Positions 16,264 to 24,376 of a DNA stretch of 28,779 bases are shown here, one piece after another; the stretch's first letter is position 1; every line of letters starts with the position of its first letter. The position numbers were made by a program, and so were the translations under genes. This DNA comes from CAZCAC01 sp964496575 (GTDB taxonomy: Bacteria; Planctomycetota; UBA1135; GCA-002686595), in contig CAZCAC010000111.1 of the NCBI GenBank assembly GCA_964496575.1, positions 1-28,779 of the forward strand. The letters run 5' to 3'. The notes beneath the pieces were generated by a model. That model saw only the letters and a program-made list of their open reading frames with translations, was not told the origin of the DNA and ran no database searches.

Positions 16264-17262
16264 ATGGCCCCCACTCGCAAGAAGAAGGCCGGCAGGGTGA
16301 GAGCCGGCGGGAGGCCGACTCGCAAGGTCGCCTCGAAGAAGAAGAAGAAGACGACGCGACGACGCACGATCCACTCCCGCAAGGGAGGCGAGCGGTTGAA
16401 CAAGTACCTCGCCGATCACGGTCTCGCGTCGCGCCGCGCCGCGGACGAGCTGATCCTCGAGGGGCACGTCTACGTGGACGGGGTGAAGGTCGAGGAGCTC
16501 GGCCTGCGCGTCGACCCCGAGAGCCAGGAGATCGAGGTCGACGGCGAGCGCCTCATCGCCTCGAAGCGGGAGCGCAAGCGCTACTACCTGCTGAACAAGC
16601 CCACCGGGGTGGTCTGCACCAACGAGCGACGCGAGACGCGACCGCGGGCGGTGGACCTGATCACCGATCGTGACAAGGGGCGCATCTACACCGTCGGTCG
16701 ACTCGACGAAGAGAGCAAGGGGCTGATCCTGCTCACCAACGACGGGGACTTCGCCAACCGGATCATGCACCCGCGATTCGGGGTGGCGAAGACCTACATG
16801 GTCAAGCTGAGGGGCCGGATCGGCGACGAGGCGGTGCAGAAGGTGCGCGAGGGGGTCCACCTCGCGGAGGGACGGACGGGAAGCGCGCGGGTGGTGGTCC
16901 GCAAGCGTACCCGCGACTACTCGCACCTGATGGTGACCCTTCGCGAGGGGAGGAATCGCGAGATCCGCCGGGTTTTCCACCGCGTCGGTTTCCAGGTCGT
17001 CGACCTCCGCCGTTCCCGGATCGGCACGCTCGACGATCGTGGGTTGAAGATCGGCTTCTGGCGCCCGTTGACTCGCAGCGAGGTGGCCGAGCTGATCGCG
17101 CTCTCCGAGGGGAAGGGTGTGGCCGAGGGCCCCGCCGGCGCGCCCTCGCGCGGCGGTCGGAAGAAGAAGACGGCTGGTCGTCCGACCCGCAAGACGACGA
17201 GGAAGACGACCAGGAAGGCGAAGAAGACGACTCGAAAGACGACCCGGAGGAGCAGCCGGTGA
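16264..17262 (+). CDS. RsuA/RluB-family pseudouridine synthase with basic tails at both ends
   Basis: The 332-residue protein converts a uridine of rRNA to pseudouridine (RluB-like for 23S or RsuA-like for 16S; I cannot choose). The core has an S4 RNA-binding domain (about 43-85, ERLNKYLADHGLASRRAADELILEGHVYVDG). The catalytic domain follows, with YYLLNKPTGVVCT (107-119), the active-site Asp148 in GRLDEESKGLILLTNDGDF, and GRNREIRRVFHRVGFQVVDLRRSRIG. Residues 1-42 and about 285-332 are strongly Lys/Arg-rich. The C-terminal tail repeats KTTRK-type units, much like a histone H1 tail, and probably aids RNA binding (inference). The ATG lies 3 bases after manA. The stop overlaps the next start as GTGA. 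Confidence 0.92.
   Translation: MAPTRKKKAGRVRAGGRPTRKVASKKKKKTTRRRTIHSRKGGERLNKYLADHGLASRRAADELILEGHVYVDGVKVEELGLRVDPESQEIEVDGERLIASKRERKRYYLLNKPTGVVCTNERRETRPRAVDLITDRDKGRIYTVGRLDEESKGLILLTNDGDFANRIMHPRFGVAKTYMVKLRGRIGDEAVQKVREGVHLAEGRTGSARVVVRKRTRDYSHLMVTLREGRNREIRRVFHRVGFQVVDLRRSRIGTLDDRGLKIGFWRPLTRSEVAELIALSEGKGVAEGPAGAPSRGGRKKKTAGRPTRKTTRKTTRKAKKTTRKTTRRSSR
17246..17252 (+). promoter_or_regulatory. Shine-Dalgarno site for the first M16 peptidase
   Basis: GGAGGAG lies 6 bases before the GTG at 17259, inside the end of the pseudouridine synthase gene. It supports GTG as the true start and re-initiation at the GTGA overlap. Confidence 0.65.
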
Positions 17263-18539
17263 GTCGGAACAGCGCCGAGAAGGCCGGGGCGAAGATCGTC
17301 GAGCGCCGTCTCTCGAACGGGATGCAGGTCCTGCTCGCCGAACGGCACACCGCGCCGGTGGTCGCCGTCCTGCTCTTCTATCGCGTCGGCACGCGCAATG
17401 AGAGCGAGCGGGAAGCGGGCGTCTGTCACCTGCTCGAGCACATGATGTTCAAGGGGACGCGGCGCTTCGGCAAGGGTGAGATCGACCTGGTCACCACGCT
17501 GCTCGGCGGCAGCAACAACGCCTTCACCACCGCGGACCACACCGCCTACTGGTTCGAGTTCGCGTCCGACCGCTGGGAGAAGGCACTGGAGATGGAAGCG
17601 GACCGGATGAGCGGTCTGCTCCTCGACCCGCAGGAGTTCGAGGCAGAGAAGGCCGTGGTGCTGGAGGAGCTGGCGATGGGGGAGGACGATCCCTGGCGCA
17701 GCCTCTCGCGGGAGGTACAGCTGGCGCTGTTCCCCCGTCACCCGTACGGCCGCCCTGTGATCGGTTTCGCGGATACGCTCAGTGCCTTGCGCATCGAGGA
17801 TCTGCGCGCCTTCTACGAGCGCTACTACCACCCGGGAAACGCGACGCTGGTGCTCTGCGGGGACTTCAAGAGCCGCACGGCGATGCAGCGGATCAAGAAG
17901 CACTTCGGCGAGATCGACGCCGGCCCTTCCGCCGAAGAGGTGGGCCCGTTCGTCCCGCCGATCCTGGAGCCGAAGGCGGAGAAGCGGATCACCACGCGCT
18001 GGGACGATCGAGCGCGTCGGCTCTGCATGGTCTGGCCGACCACCACCGTCGGGACCGACGAGGACTACGCGCTCGATCTGATCACCGTGATCCTGACCAG
18101 CGGCCGTCTCTCGCGGCTGCACCGGCGCCTGGTCCTCGACGAAGGGCTGGCGGTCAGCGTCTCCTCCAGCAACGACACGCGCATCGCCGGCGGGGCCTGG
18201 TGGATCTTCGCGGAGGGGGCTCACGGGGTGGATCCGCTCGCGCTGGAGTCGGCGATCGACGAGGAGCTCGAACGCCTCCGCACCGAGCTGGTCCCCGCGC
18301 GGGAGCTCACTCGCGCGCGCGCCATCCTGGCCGCCTCCGAGGCGTACGAGAGCGAGACCGCCACCGACCTGGCGGAGAGTCTCGGCGAGTTCGCCGTCGA
18401 CGCGCACTGGCGTCTGGCGCTCGAGGGACGGCAGCGCATCGCCGCCGTCCGCCCCGCCCAGATCAGGAAAGTCGCCCGGCGCTTCTTTGCTCCAGGGCGA
18501 AGGGTCCTCGGCTGGTCGCTACCGCGAGGTGAATCGTGA
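17259..18539 (+). CDS. M16 family zinc metallopeptidase, catalytic subunit
   Basis: The 426-residue protein is a processing-peptidase-like M16 protease. It shows the inverted zinc motif HLLEH (His57, Glu60, His61) in a GVCHLLEHMMFKGT context and the distal ligand Glu137 in KAVVLEEL, 76 residues on as the family expects. LGGSNNAFTTADHTAYWFE follows the zinc motif. A second M16 domain ends with RLSRLHRRLVLDEGLAVSVSS. No signal peptide is seen with the GTG start, so it may be cytoplasmic; periplasmic relatives exist. The next gene encodes an M16 protein without the zinc motif. The two probably form the active/inactive heterodimer known for bacterial M16B proteases. The GTG start is supported by a GGAGGAG site and a 4-base overlap. 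Substrates are unknown. Confidence 0.92.
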   Translation: MSRNSAEKAGAKIVERRLSNGMQVLLAERHTAPVVAVLLFYRVGTRNESEREAGVCHLLEHMMFKGTRRFGKGEIDLVTTLLGGSNNAFTTADHTAYWFEFASDRWEKALEMEADRMSGLLLDPQEFEAEKAVVLEELAMGEDDPWRSLSREVQLALFPRHPYGRPVIGFADTLSALRIEDLRAFYERYYHPGNATLVLCGDFKSRTAMQRIKKHFGEIDAGPSAEEVGPFVPPILEPKAEKRITTRWDDRARRLCMVWPTTTVGTDEDYALDLITVILTSGRLSRLHRRLVLDEGLAVSVSSSNDTRIAGGAWWIFAEGAHGVDPLALESAIDEELERLRTELVPARELTRARAILAASEAYESETATDLAESLGEFAVDAHWRLALEGRQRIAAVRPAQIRKVARRFFAPGRRVLGWSLPRGES

Positions 18540-19885
18540 ATCGAGTGGAGCGCGAACGCCGGGACCGGTTGAAGGAGTGGGGGAAGCTCGCGCGCCGCGA
18601 GCTCCCGACGACGGTGATCCCCCTCCAGCGCTTCGAGCTCTCCACGGGGACCATCCTCCTCGTCTCGGTTCGCCCCGACGCCCCGGTGACCGCGGTGGAC
18701 GTGCACATCCGTGGTGGTCCCTCGCTCGACCGTCCCGGCCTGGAGGGATCGTCCTTCCTGGTCGGCGGCCTCGCCGACCAGGGCACGGCGCGGCACGACG
18801 AAGCGCAGCTCGCGGCGATGCTGGAGCCCGCTGGCGGCGAGATCACCGGGGATGCAGGAGGTCTCAACGGCACCATCGTCGCGGGCGAGTGGAAGCTGCT
18901 CCTGAAGCTGGTGAGCGAGATCCTGACCACCCCGCGCTTTCCCGCGGCTCAGGTTCGCCGGCAGAAGAAGCGCCTGCTCCAGCGCCTGCGCACCGAGGGC
19001 GCGGACCCGCATCGGCGCGCCGCTCTTCGCTTTCGCCGGATGGTCTACGGAGATCACTGGCTGGGCCGCCCTCCTTACGGGACGACCGAGAGCGTGCAAC
19101 GGATAGAAGGTAGGCACCTCCGGGCGTACCACGATCGGAACTGGGTCGGTTGTCGCGGCGTGATCGCGGTCTGCGGCGATGTCGACCCGGAGGAGGTGAG
19201 GCGCTACCTCGAGCGTCAGCTCCGGGGCTGGAAGGAGGGGCGTCCGCTCCAGATCCGACAGACGGTCTTCCCGGAGATTCGCCCTCGGGTCGAGGTCGTC
19301 CGCGCCGACCGGCAACAGGTGCACCTGTACCTGGGGCATCTCGGGATTCGCCGCAGCGATCCCGACTACCCCGCGCTGGTCGTGCTCGATCACGTGCTGG
19401 GTCAGGGCCCCGGTTTTACCAACCGGATCTCGAGGCGCCTTCGCGACGAGGAGGGTCTCGCCTACGCCGTTTCGGCCGGGATCACCGCCTCGGCGGGTCT
19501 TCTGCCCGGGATCTTCACGGCGTATATAGGGACTTCACCCGACTGCGTGACCCGGGCGCTGCTGGGCTTCCGGGAGGAGATCGCGCGGATGCAGGAGGAG
19601 CTGGTCCCCGAATCGGAGCTCGACGTGGCCAAGAGCTTCCTGCTCGGGTCCTTCGCGATCGGTTTCGAACGCGCTTCTCGCCGGGCGGCGTACCTGGTCT
19701 CGGCCGAGGTGCACGGCTTGCCCCCCGATGATCTCCAGCGCCTTCCTCGTCGATTCGCTGCGGTGACTCCCGAAGAGCTCAGGTGCGTCGCGAGGGAGCA
19801 CCTCTTCCCGGATCGTTGCTGCCTGAGTGCTGCCGGTCCGGTGCGGCTGAAGGAGCTGAAGGCCGCGTTGGAGCACGGCAAGTAA
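18536..19885 (+). CDS. M16 family peptidase-like protein, non-catalytic partner
   Basis: The 449-residue protein has the M16 fold pattern: VTAVDVHIRGGPSLDRPGLEGSSFLVGGL in the N-terminal domain, RRQKKRLLQRL, the YGDHWLGRPPYGTTESV substrate-channel phrase, VCGDVDPEEVRRYL, and LRDEEGLAYAVSAGITA in the second domain. At the zinc-motif position (LEGSSFLVGGLADQG) there is no HxxEH, so it cannot bind zinc there. The conserved Arg/Tyr region of the second domain (NRISRRLRDEEGLAY) is intact, as expected of a partner that completes the active site of the upstream subunit. It starts at GTG 18536, overlapping the upstream stop by 4 bases. Together with the preceding gene it forms one translationally coupled unit. 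Confidence 0.9.
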   Translation: MNRVERERRDRLKEWGKLARRELPTTVIPLQRFELSTGTILLVSVRPDAPVTAVDVHIRGGPSLDRPGLEGSSFLVGGLADQGTARHDEAQLAAMLEPAGGEITGDAGGLNGTIVAGEWKLLLKLVSEILTTPRFPAAQVRRQKKRLLQRLRTEGADPHRRAALRFRRMVYGDHWLGRPPYGTTESVQRIEGRHLRAYHDRNWVGCRGVIAVCGDVDPEEVRRYLERQLRGWKEGRPLQIRQTVFPEIRPRVEVVRADRQQVHLYLGHLGIRRSDPDYPALVVLDHVLGQGPGFTNRISRRLRDEEGLAYAVSAGITASAGLLPGIFTAYIGTSPDCVTRALLGFREEIARMQEELVPESELDVAKSFLLGSFAIGFERASRRAAYLVSAEVHGLPPDDLQRLPRRFAAVTPEELRCVAREHLFPDRCCLSAAGPVRLKELKAALEHGK

Positions 19886-19887
19886 TC

Positions 19888-20072
19888 GCGCTGGAAATAC
19901 GTGAGGCCCCGTCGACGGTCCAAGGACCGGACGGGGCCTCACGCGCCGGGCCCGAGGGAGAGAGGAGAGAGAGTGGGTCCAGCGCATTCGAGCCCCGAAG
20001 GAGAGAGGTGGGCTCGAAATCAATAGCAGAAGGAGAGAGCTGCGGAGCGATTGAGACGTTTCGCTGCCGCAG
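19888..20072 (+). ncRNA. Candidate multi-helix, GGA-rich structured RNA or 3' UTR
   Basis: The 307 bases between the convergent genes (19886-20192) hold no coding region, but four nested or consecutive perfect or near-perfect helices lie here on the plus strand. GCGCTGG (19888-19894) pairs with CCAGCGC (19979-19985) and encloses a 13-bp hairpin (19901-19942). Next comes TTCGAGCCC/GGGCTCGAA (19987-19995 with 20010-20018). Last is CTGCGGAGCG with CGCTgCCGCAG (20040-20049 with 20062-20072, one bulge). Linkers and loops are purine-rich and repeat GGAGAG. A CsrB/RsmY-like regulator that titrates CsrA through A(N)GGA sites is one idea. A plain terminator plus polypurine spacer is the conservative reading. 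Confidence 0.25.
19901..19942 (+). terminator. Strong hairpin after the manA-M16 operon
   Basis: GTGAGGCCCCGTC (19901-19913) pairs perfectly with GACGGGGCCTCAC (19930-19942). The loop adds a 6-bp CGGTCC/GGACCG stem after a 2-base bulge. The hairpin begins 15 bases past the stop of the last M16 gene. No U-tract follows, so it may act as a transcript-end stabiliser or a terminator of the GC-rich kind. Confidence 0.6.
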
Positions 20073-20131
20073 GGGGGAAGTAGGCTGCGGGCGGAGAGGG
20101 TTGAAGGGGGAAATGGGAGGGATTTGGTCGG

Positions 20132-20160
20132 ATAGGGTGAATGCCCTATGACCCGGGTCA
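20132..20160. other. Small hairpin and 12-bp palindrome near the end of the GH29 gene
   Basis: ATAGGG (20132-20137) can pair with CCCTAT (20144-20149). It runs straight into the perfect palindrome TGACCCGGGTCA (20149-20160), 33 bases beyond the stop of the minus-strand GH29 gene. It could be the terminator of that operon or a protein-binding site. Short, so chance is possible. Confidence 0.3.
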
Positions 20161-20192
20161 GTCCCGTTCGCCCAGCACGGCGGGGTGCTCAG

Positions 20193-22013
20193 TCACCCAC
20201 AGGGCTCCACCTTGCGCAACCGGACTTCCTTCAAACCCATCACCCGCCACTTCGGGGGAACCACCGGTCGAACCTCGAGCACGTACCGGCCTTCCTCCAG
20301 GAGGATCACGCCGCCCACCGTGTGCGTCTCGAACCGGTCCCAGGCTCCGGTCTCGACCGTCGTGCCGCCGACCCGCGCCTTCTCGATGAGCACCGAGTAC
20401 TCACTCCCACCGCATCCTTCGGCGCACGAGTACGTCACGAGGATCTGGAAACCGCTCTGTTCATCGACCGAGAGCTCCCACGACACGTAGTCCTCGGGAT
20501 CACCCCAGTACCCGATGTTGTCCTTGCCCCCGCCGACCTCGTAGCGGGGTGAGCTTCCGTGAATCTGCGCCTCCGAGGCGAGCAGTCGAATGTCACCATC
20601 GTCACCCTGGCGGATGCTCAGGTCGACCTCCGGTTCACCGTCCAGCTCGACCTCGACCACCCAGGGCAGCCCGCCGCTCTCGACCCGCGGCAGGCTCAAG
20701 CTCACCCCCCGTGCGTGGCGCTCCCAGGTCACCTCCCGCTGGTCGGTCAACACCCTGGCGCCCTTCACCTTCGTCGACAATCCGGGCAGCAGGATCGTCT
20801 CTCCACCCTCCCCGTACACCAGGGCGAAGAGCCGCTCCCCGGCTCCCGTCTCCGAATCGGCCGGCTGGTACGTACAAGCCCCCCAGTCGAACTTTCGTGG
20901 CCAGAACGGGCTCGCCTGAGACCCGTAGATCGCCTCCCCGTTCACCGCCAACCACTCCCCGACCTGCAGCAGCCGCTCCTGCATGATCACCGGGATCCGA
21001 CCATCCGCCGTGGGACCGATGTCGAGCAGGAGGTTGCCGCCGTTGCCGACGGACTTGCACAGCATCCGGATCAAATCGGCGGGCGAGTCGTAGTCCGCGA
21101 TGCTCTCGTTCCGGTTGTAGCCGTAGCTCTTGCCGATGCCCCGGTTCTCCTCCCAGGGATGGGTCGGCGGGTGGTTCGCCCCGCCGTACTCGCTGGAGAA
21201 GACGTCCCCGTGCTCATCCCGGCCACCGCCGAAGCGGTCGTTGATCACCAGCTCATCCCTGACCGGCGACTCGTTGTAGAGCCACGCCGTGACCTCCGTC
21301 GAGCGCCACAGCTCCTCGTTTCCCTCCCATTCCCCGTCGGCGAAGATGTAGTGAGGCCGGTAGCGCGTCACCACCTCCTTCAGCTGCGGGATGTAGTGCT
21401 CGTCGACGAAGCGAGGTCGCGTCGCCGGGTCGACCCACAATGGGTGGAACCACTCGTACAACGAGTAGTAGATCCCGAACCGCACTCCCTTGGCAGTGAC
21501 GGCCTCCGAGAGCTCCGCCAGCACGTCCCGCTTCGGCCCATTCTCCATCGCGTTCCACCCCGGAGCGTACGGGCTGGGAAAGAGCGCGAAGCCGTCGTGG
21601 TAGTTCGCCGTCATGGCGATGTACTTCGCGCCCGAGCGCGCGATCACGTCCGCCCACTCTCCGGCGTCGAACATCTCGCCGGTCATCAGCGGACCGAAGT
21701 CCTCGTAGACGAAGTCCTCGCCGTAGACCCGGTCGTGGAACTCCCGCGTCGGGCCCTTCCGTCGCATCCGAAACCCGTACCACTCCGCGTACTGCCCCTT
21801 CGGAGCCCACGCCGGGACACTGTAGGGTCCCCAGCAGATGAAGACCCCGAACTTCGCCTCGTTGAACCACCCGGGGATCGGGCGAGTATCGAGCGACTCC
21901 CAGGTCGGCTCGTACCGCGCCTCGCCGGTCGCCCCTTCCTGGAATCCGAGGGTGACCGACGGAGCGGTCAGCATCAACAGAGCTCCCAGCACGACGCCAC
22001 CTCTTCCACTCAT
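20193..22013 (-). CDS. Exported GH29 alpha-L-fucosidase-like glycoside hydrolase, divergent active site
   Basis: GH29 enzymes remove alpha-L-fucose with retention. The 606-residue protein starts with a signal peptide (MSGRGGVVLGALLMLTAPSVTLGFQ). A (beta/alpha)8 catalytic domain spans about 35-380, with WFNEAKFGVFICWGPYSVPAW, TANYHDGFALF, FGIYYSLYEWFHP, the likely nucleophile Asp226 in HYIFADGEWEGNEE, and GNGGNLLLDIGPTADGRIP. Beta-sandwich regions follow. The last about 110 residues (SWELSVDEQSGFQILVTYSC to the end) look like a DUF5077-type or similar sugar-binding module. At two sites where canonical fucosidases have His (FIHWG and KHHDGF) this protein has Cys60 and Tyr138, so specificity may differ. 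The start lies 5 bases after the stop of the upstream CxxCH/FGE-type gene, so the two are co-translated. Confidence 0.88.
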   Translation of the reverse strand: MSGRGGVVLGALLMLTAPSVTLGFQEGATGEARYEPTWESLDTRPIPGWFNEAKFGVFICWGPYSVPAWAPKGQYAEWYGFRMRRKGPTREFHDRVYGEDFVYEDFGPLMTGEMFDAGEWADVIARSGAKYIAMTANYHDGFALFPSPYAPGWNAMENGPKRDVLAELSEAVTAKGVRFGIYYSLYEWFHPLWVDPATRPRFVDEHYIPQLKEVVTRYRPHYIFADGEWEGNEELWRSTEVTAWLYNESPVRDELVINDRFGGGRDEHGDVFSSEYGGANHPPTHPWEENRGIGKSYGYNRNESIADYDSPADLIRMLCKSVGNGGNLLLDIGPTADGRIPVIMQERLLQVGEWLAVNGEAIYGSQASPFWPRKFDWGACTYQPADSETGAGERLFALVYGEGGETILLPGLSTKVKGARVLTDQREVTWERHARGVSLSLPRVESGGLPWVVEVELDGEPEVDLSIRQGDDGDIRLLASEAQIHGSSPRYEVGGGKDNIGYWGDPEDYVSWELSVDEQSGFQILVTYSCAEGCGGSEYSVLIEKARVGGTTVETGAWDRFETHTVGGVILLEEGRYVLEVRPVVPPKWRVMGLKEVRLRKVEPCG

Positions 22014-22018
22014 CTCAC

Positions 22019-24376
22019 TCACTCCGAGAGAACCACGCGAAACCCGACGTTGAAGACGCCGGCGTAAGGTCGATAGCCCAGCCGGTACGACGAGGTCCCG
22101 CGCTTCGGTCGGTCGTACCACGATCCTCCACGGACCACGCACTGCCTCGGATTCCACGGACACGGCGAGCTGGTCCACTCGGCCACGTTGCCGTGCATGT
22201 CGTGGAGTCCCCAGGCGTTCGGCTCGTAGCCGCCGACCTCTTCCGACAGGAAGCCGCCGTCGTCGAAGCGAGTGTCCTTGGGGATCCAGTCGTCGTACTT
22301 CGTCGGGTTCTCGACGAGGTGCAGGTAGATGTAGGTCTCCTGCACGAACTCCGTCAGCTTGCGGTCGGCGAAGTTGGCGTAGGGGGCGAAGTCGGTGTCC
22401 AGATCCCCGAAGGAGAACGGCGTGTCCGTTCCCGCCCGGCAGGCGTACTCCCACTCCAGCTCCGTCGGTAGCCGGAACGAGCCGCCGGTACGCTCGCTCA
22501 ACCAGCGACAGAACGCCGACGCCCGGAGTTGCGGCACGCGGACCACCGGCTGCCCCGGCCGATCGACCGGGTAGCCGGTGATGCCGAACTGGTAGCTGTG
22601 GCGCGGCTCCACTCCGCTGTCGTGACCGGGATCGAACTCGGCGTACTGGGCGTTGGTGATCTCCGTGGTGGACATCCAGAAGGGCCGTTCGACGTGCGCG
22701 ACCCGCATCGTCCCGGCCTCCTCGTCGCCCATGAGAAAGCGGCCCGCCGGGATCCTGACCAGCTCGATCGCCCGACCGTTTCCGATCGCGACCTCGCGCC
22801 GCCAGGGCGCTTCACCGCGCTGACGTCTCCGGGCCTCGTCCACACCGAAGGGCCAGCCCTCGGGCGAATCGACGCGATCCTCCATCACCGCCGGAGCCCG
22901 GGGGAGTACCGGCTCGATCTCCGCCGTCACGGGATCCGGTCGCCGCTCGTGATCCTCGTCGACGCCGGCGTACGCCACCCGCAGCTCTCCTCGCCGCGCC
23001 TCGCTCGCGCACGCCTGCTCCCCTACGATGTCGCTCCAGTAGCCGTGGAACGGCGCGTTCAGGTCGATCCAGGTGATCAGCCGATCCCACTCCTCCTCGT
23101 CGAGCTCCACCCCGTGGTGCCCCAGCTCCAGGAGCTGGACCAGCTCGGTGCTGCCCGCGTGGAACTCGAGCGGCGGCCACAGGTGCATGTCGCTCTCGAC
23201 CCCCGGGCGGCGCACGAAGCGGTGCAGCTCGGCGTACGACTTCGTGAACTTCCCGGCGAAGCGCGCCGCGTCGTAGCCGTCGTAGTTCGTCGCCCAGTCG
23301 TCGATCCACTCGGTGCCGCGCAGGTCCGCCAGCTCCTCCCGACCGTCGTGACATCCCGCGCACCGGCGCGTCAGCACCGGCTGGACCTCGCGCTGGAAGG
23401 TGAACCCGCGCGTCGGGCCGTACCACGGCTCGATCTCCGTCGGCGGCTTGCGCGAGGCGATCGTCGCGCGGACGGGGACGGACTCGTTCTGATTCTCGTG
23501 GCAGCCGACGCAGGAGAGCCGCTCGCCGGGCATCGCCGTCAGCCACGAGCGCATCAGCTGCAGCGCCTTCCCCTCGTCGTCGAGCGGCTGCAGGGAGAGC
23601 GGCGTATTGGCCGGCACTCGGAACAGCGCCGAGCCATCCTGCTCCACCGGCACGGTTCCGAGCACCCGCTTCAGGTCCCACGGGCCGTCGATTCCGATGC
23701 TGCCCGCGCGACCGGCGCCGCAGCCGTCGAACAGGTAGGTGTAGGTGAAGAGCCGCAGCTCCCTGACCTCGCCGCGCGGTACGCCCGCGAGTCCCGGTCC
23801 CTGGTAGACGTCGTAGATGTGCACCACCGCGTCGGTGCGGCTCGTATCCACCTGGTCGGGGATCACCGGTGGCCGGGGCGTGCTCCGCAGCGGCACCGGC
23901 TCGAAGAGCACGTGCCCTTCCTGCTCCGCCAGGAGGAGCATGTTGTCGAAGACGTCGACCAGGTAGATCCCCCAGAGCGAGTCGGGCTTCGGCTTGGCCG
24001 CGACCAGCAGCGTCGTCTCGTCGATGGGGAAGGGGTGGAGGAACTTCGGCCATGAGTCGTCGACCAGGTTGTCGAGCACGACCGCTTCCACGGTTTCGCC
24101 GTGGCCGGGGATCCGCTGCACCGCGCCCTGGGCCTCCTCACGCCCCAGCGCCGGGTCGAAGATCACCAGCTCGCCCATCCGGGCCACACCGTGGTGGCCG
24201 CTGACGATCCCCGCGAAGCGTCCCCCGGGCATCGGTCGGGCGAAGAAGAGGGCCGTGGGCCAGAAGGAGTTGCTGCCGTACAGCGCCATCTGCCGCGTCC
24301 CGTCGGGGTTCATCCGGAAGAGGATGCGCGAGTTGGAGTGGGGGAGGTCGGTGTACTCCCAGCGCGTGTACATCAC
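22019..24376 (-). CDS. HZS-alpha-like propeller with two CxxCH motifs and a C-terminal FGE-sulfatase-type domain (lacks its N-terminal part)
   Basis: 785 residues are readable. Residues 1 to about 270 (VMYTRWEYTDLPHSNSRILFRMNPDG, YGSNSFWPTALFFARP, SGHHGVARMGELVIFDP) match the hydrazine-synthase-alpha-like middle region, a propeller widespread in Planctomycetota outside anammox bacteria. Two c-type heme-binding motifs follow: CVGCH (289-293) and CAGCH (339-343). About 530-785 is an FGE-sulfatase/SUMF1-EgtB-like domain (LVRIPAGRFLMGDEEAG, LPTELEWEYACRAGT, GLHDMHGNVAEWTSS, VVRGGSWYDRPKRG, NVGFRVV). The Cys pair of true formylglycine-generating enzymes is absent near the C-terminus, so sulfatase activation is unlikely. 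The product starts mid-domain with no signal peptide. The first in-frame codons are GTG 24376 and ATG 24373, just inside a stop at 24388-24386. It looks like the 3' part of the gene starting at 25277. Confidence 0.8.
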   Translation of the reverse strand: MMYTRWEYTDLPHSNSRILFRMNPDGTRQMALYGSNSFWPTALFFARPMPGGRFAGIVSGHHGVARMGELVIFDPALGREEAQGAVQRIPGHGETVEAVVLDNLVDDSWPKFLHPFPIDETTLLVAAKPKPDSLWGIYLVDVFDNMLLLAEQEGHVLFEPVPLRSTPRPPVIPDQVDTSRTDAVVHIYDVYQGPGLAGVPRGEVRELRLFTYTYLFDGCGAGRAGSIGIDGPWDLKRVLGTVPVEQDGSALFRVPANTPLSLQPLDDEGKALQLMRSWLTAMPGERLSCVGCHENQNESVPVRATIASRKPPTEIEPWYGPTRGFTFQREVQPVLTRRCAGCHDGREELADLRGTEWIDDWATNYDGYDAARFAGKFTKSYAELHRFVRRPGVESDMHLWPPLEFHAGSTELVQLLELGHHGVELDEEEWDRLITWIDLNAPFHGYWSDIVGEQACASEARRGELRVAYAGVDEDHERRPDPVTAEIEPVLPRAPAVMEDRVDSPEGWPFGVDEARRRQRGEAPWRREVAIGNGRAIELVRIPAGRFLMGDEEAGTMRVAHVERPFWMSTTEITNAQYAEFDPGHDSGVEPRHSYQFGITGYPVDRPGQPVVRVPQLRASAFCRWLSERTGGSFRLPTELEWEYACRAGTDTPFSFGDLDTDFAPYANFADRKLTEFVQETYIYLHLVENPTKYDDWIPKDTRFDDGGFLSEEVGGYEPNAWGLHDMHGNVAEWTSSPCPWNPRQCVVRGGSWYDRPKRGTSSYRLGYRPYAGVFNVGFRVVLSE

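Noticed and set aside
15007..16980. 657-codon minus-strand frame across manA and the pseudouridine synthase
   Set aside because: It spans two well-supported plus-strand genes and shows no signal peptide, motif or sensible composition.
17160..17262. Tandem-looking AAGACGAC repeats suggesting a CRISPR or satellite array
   Set aside because: They are imperfect, have no spacers, and encode the Lys/Thr/Arg tail of the pseudouridine synthase in frame.
22019..24376. True hydrazine synthase and hence an anammox organism
   Set aside because: HZS-alpha-like middle domains are widespread in non-anammox Planctomycetota. No other anammox gene is here, and an FGE-type domain is fused to it.
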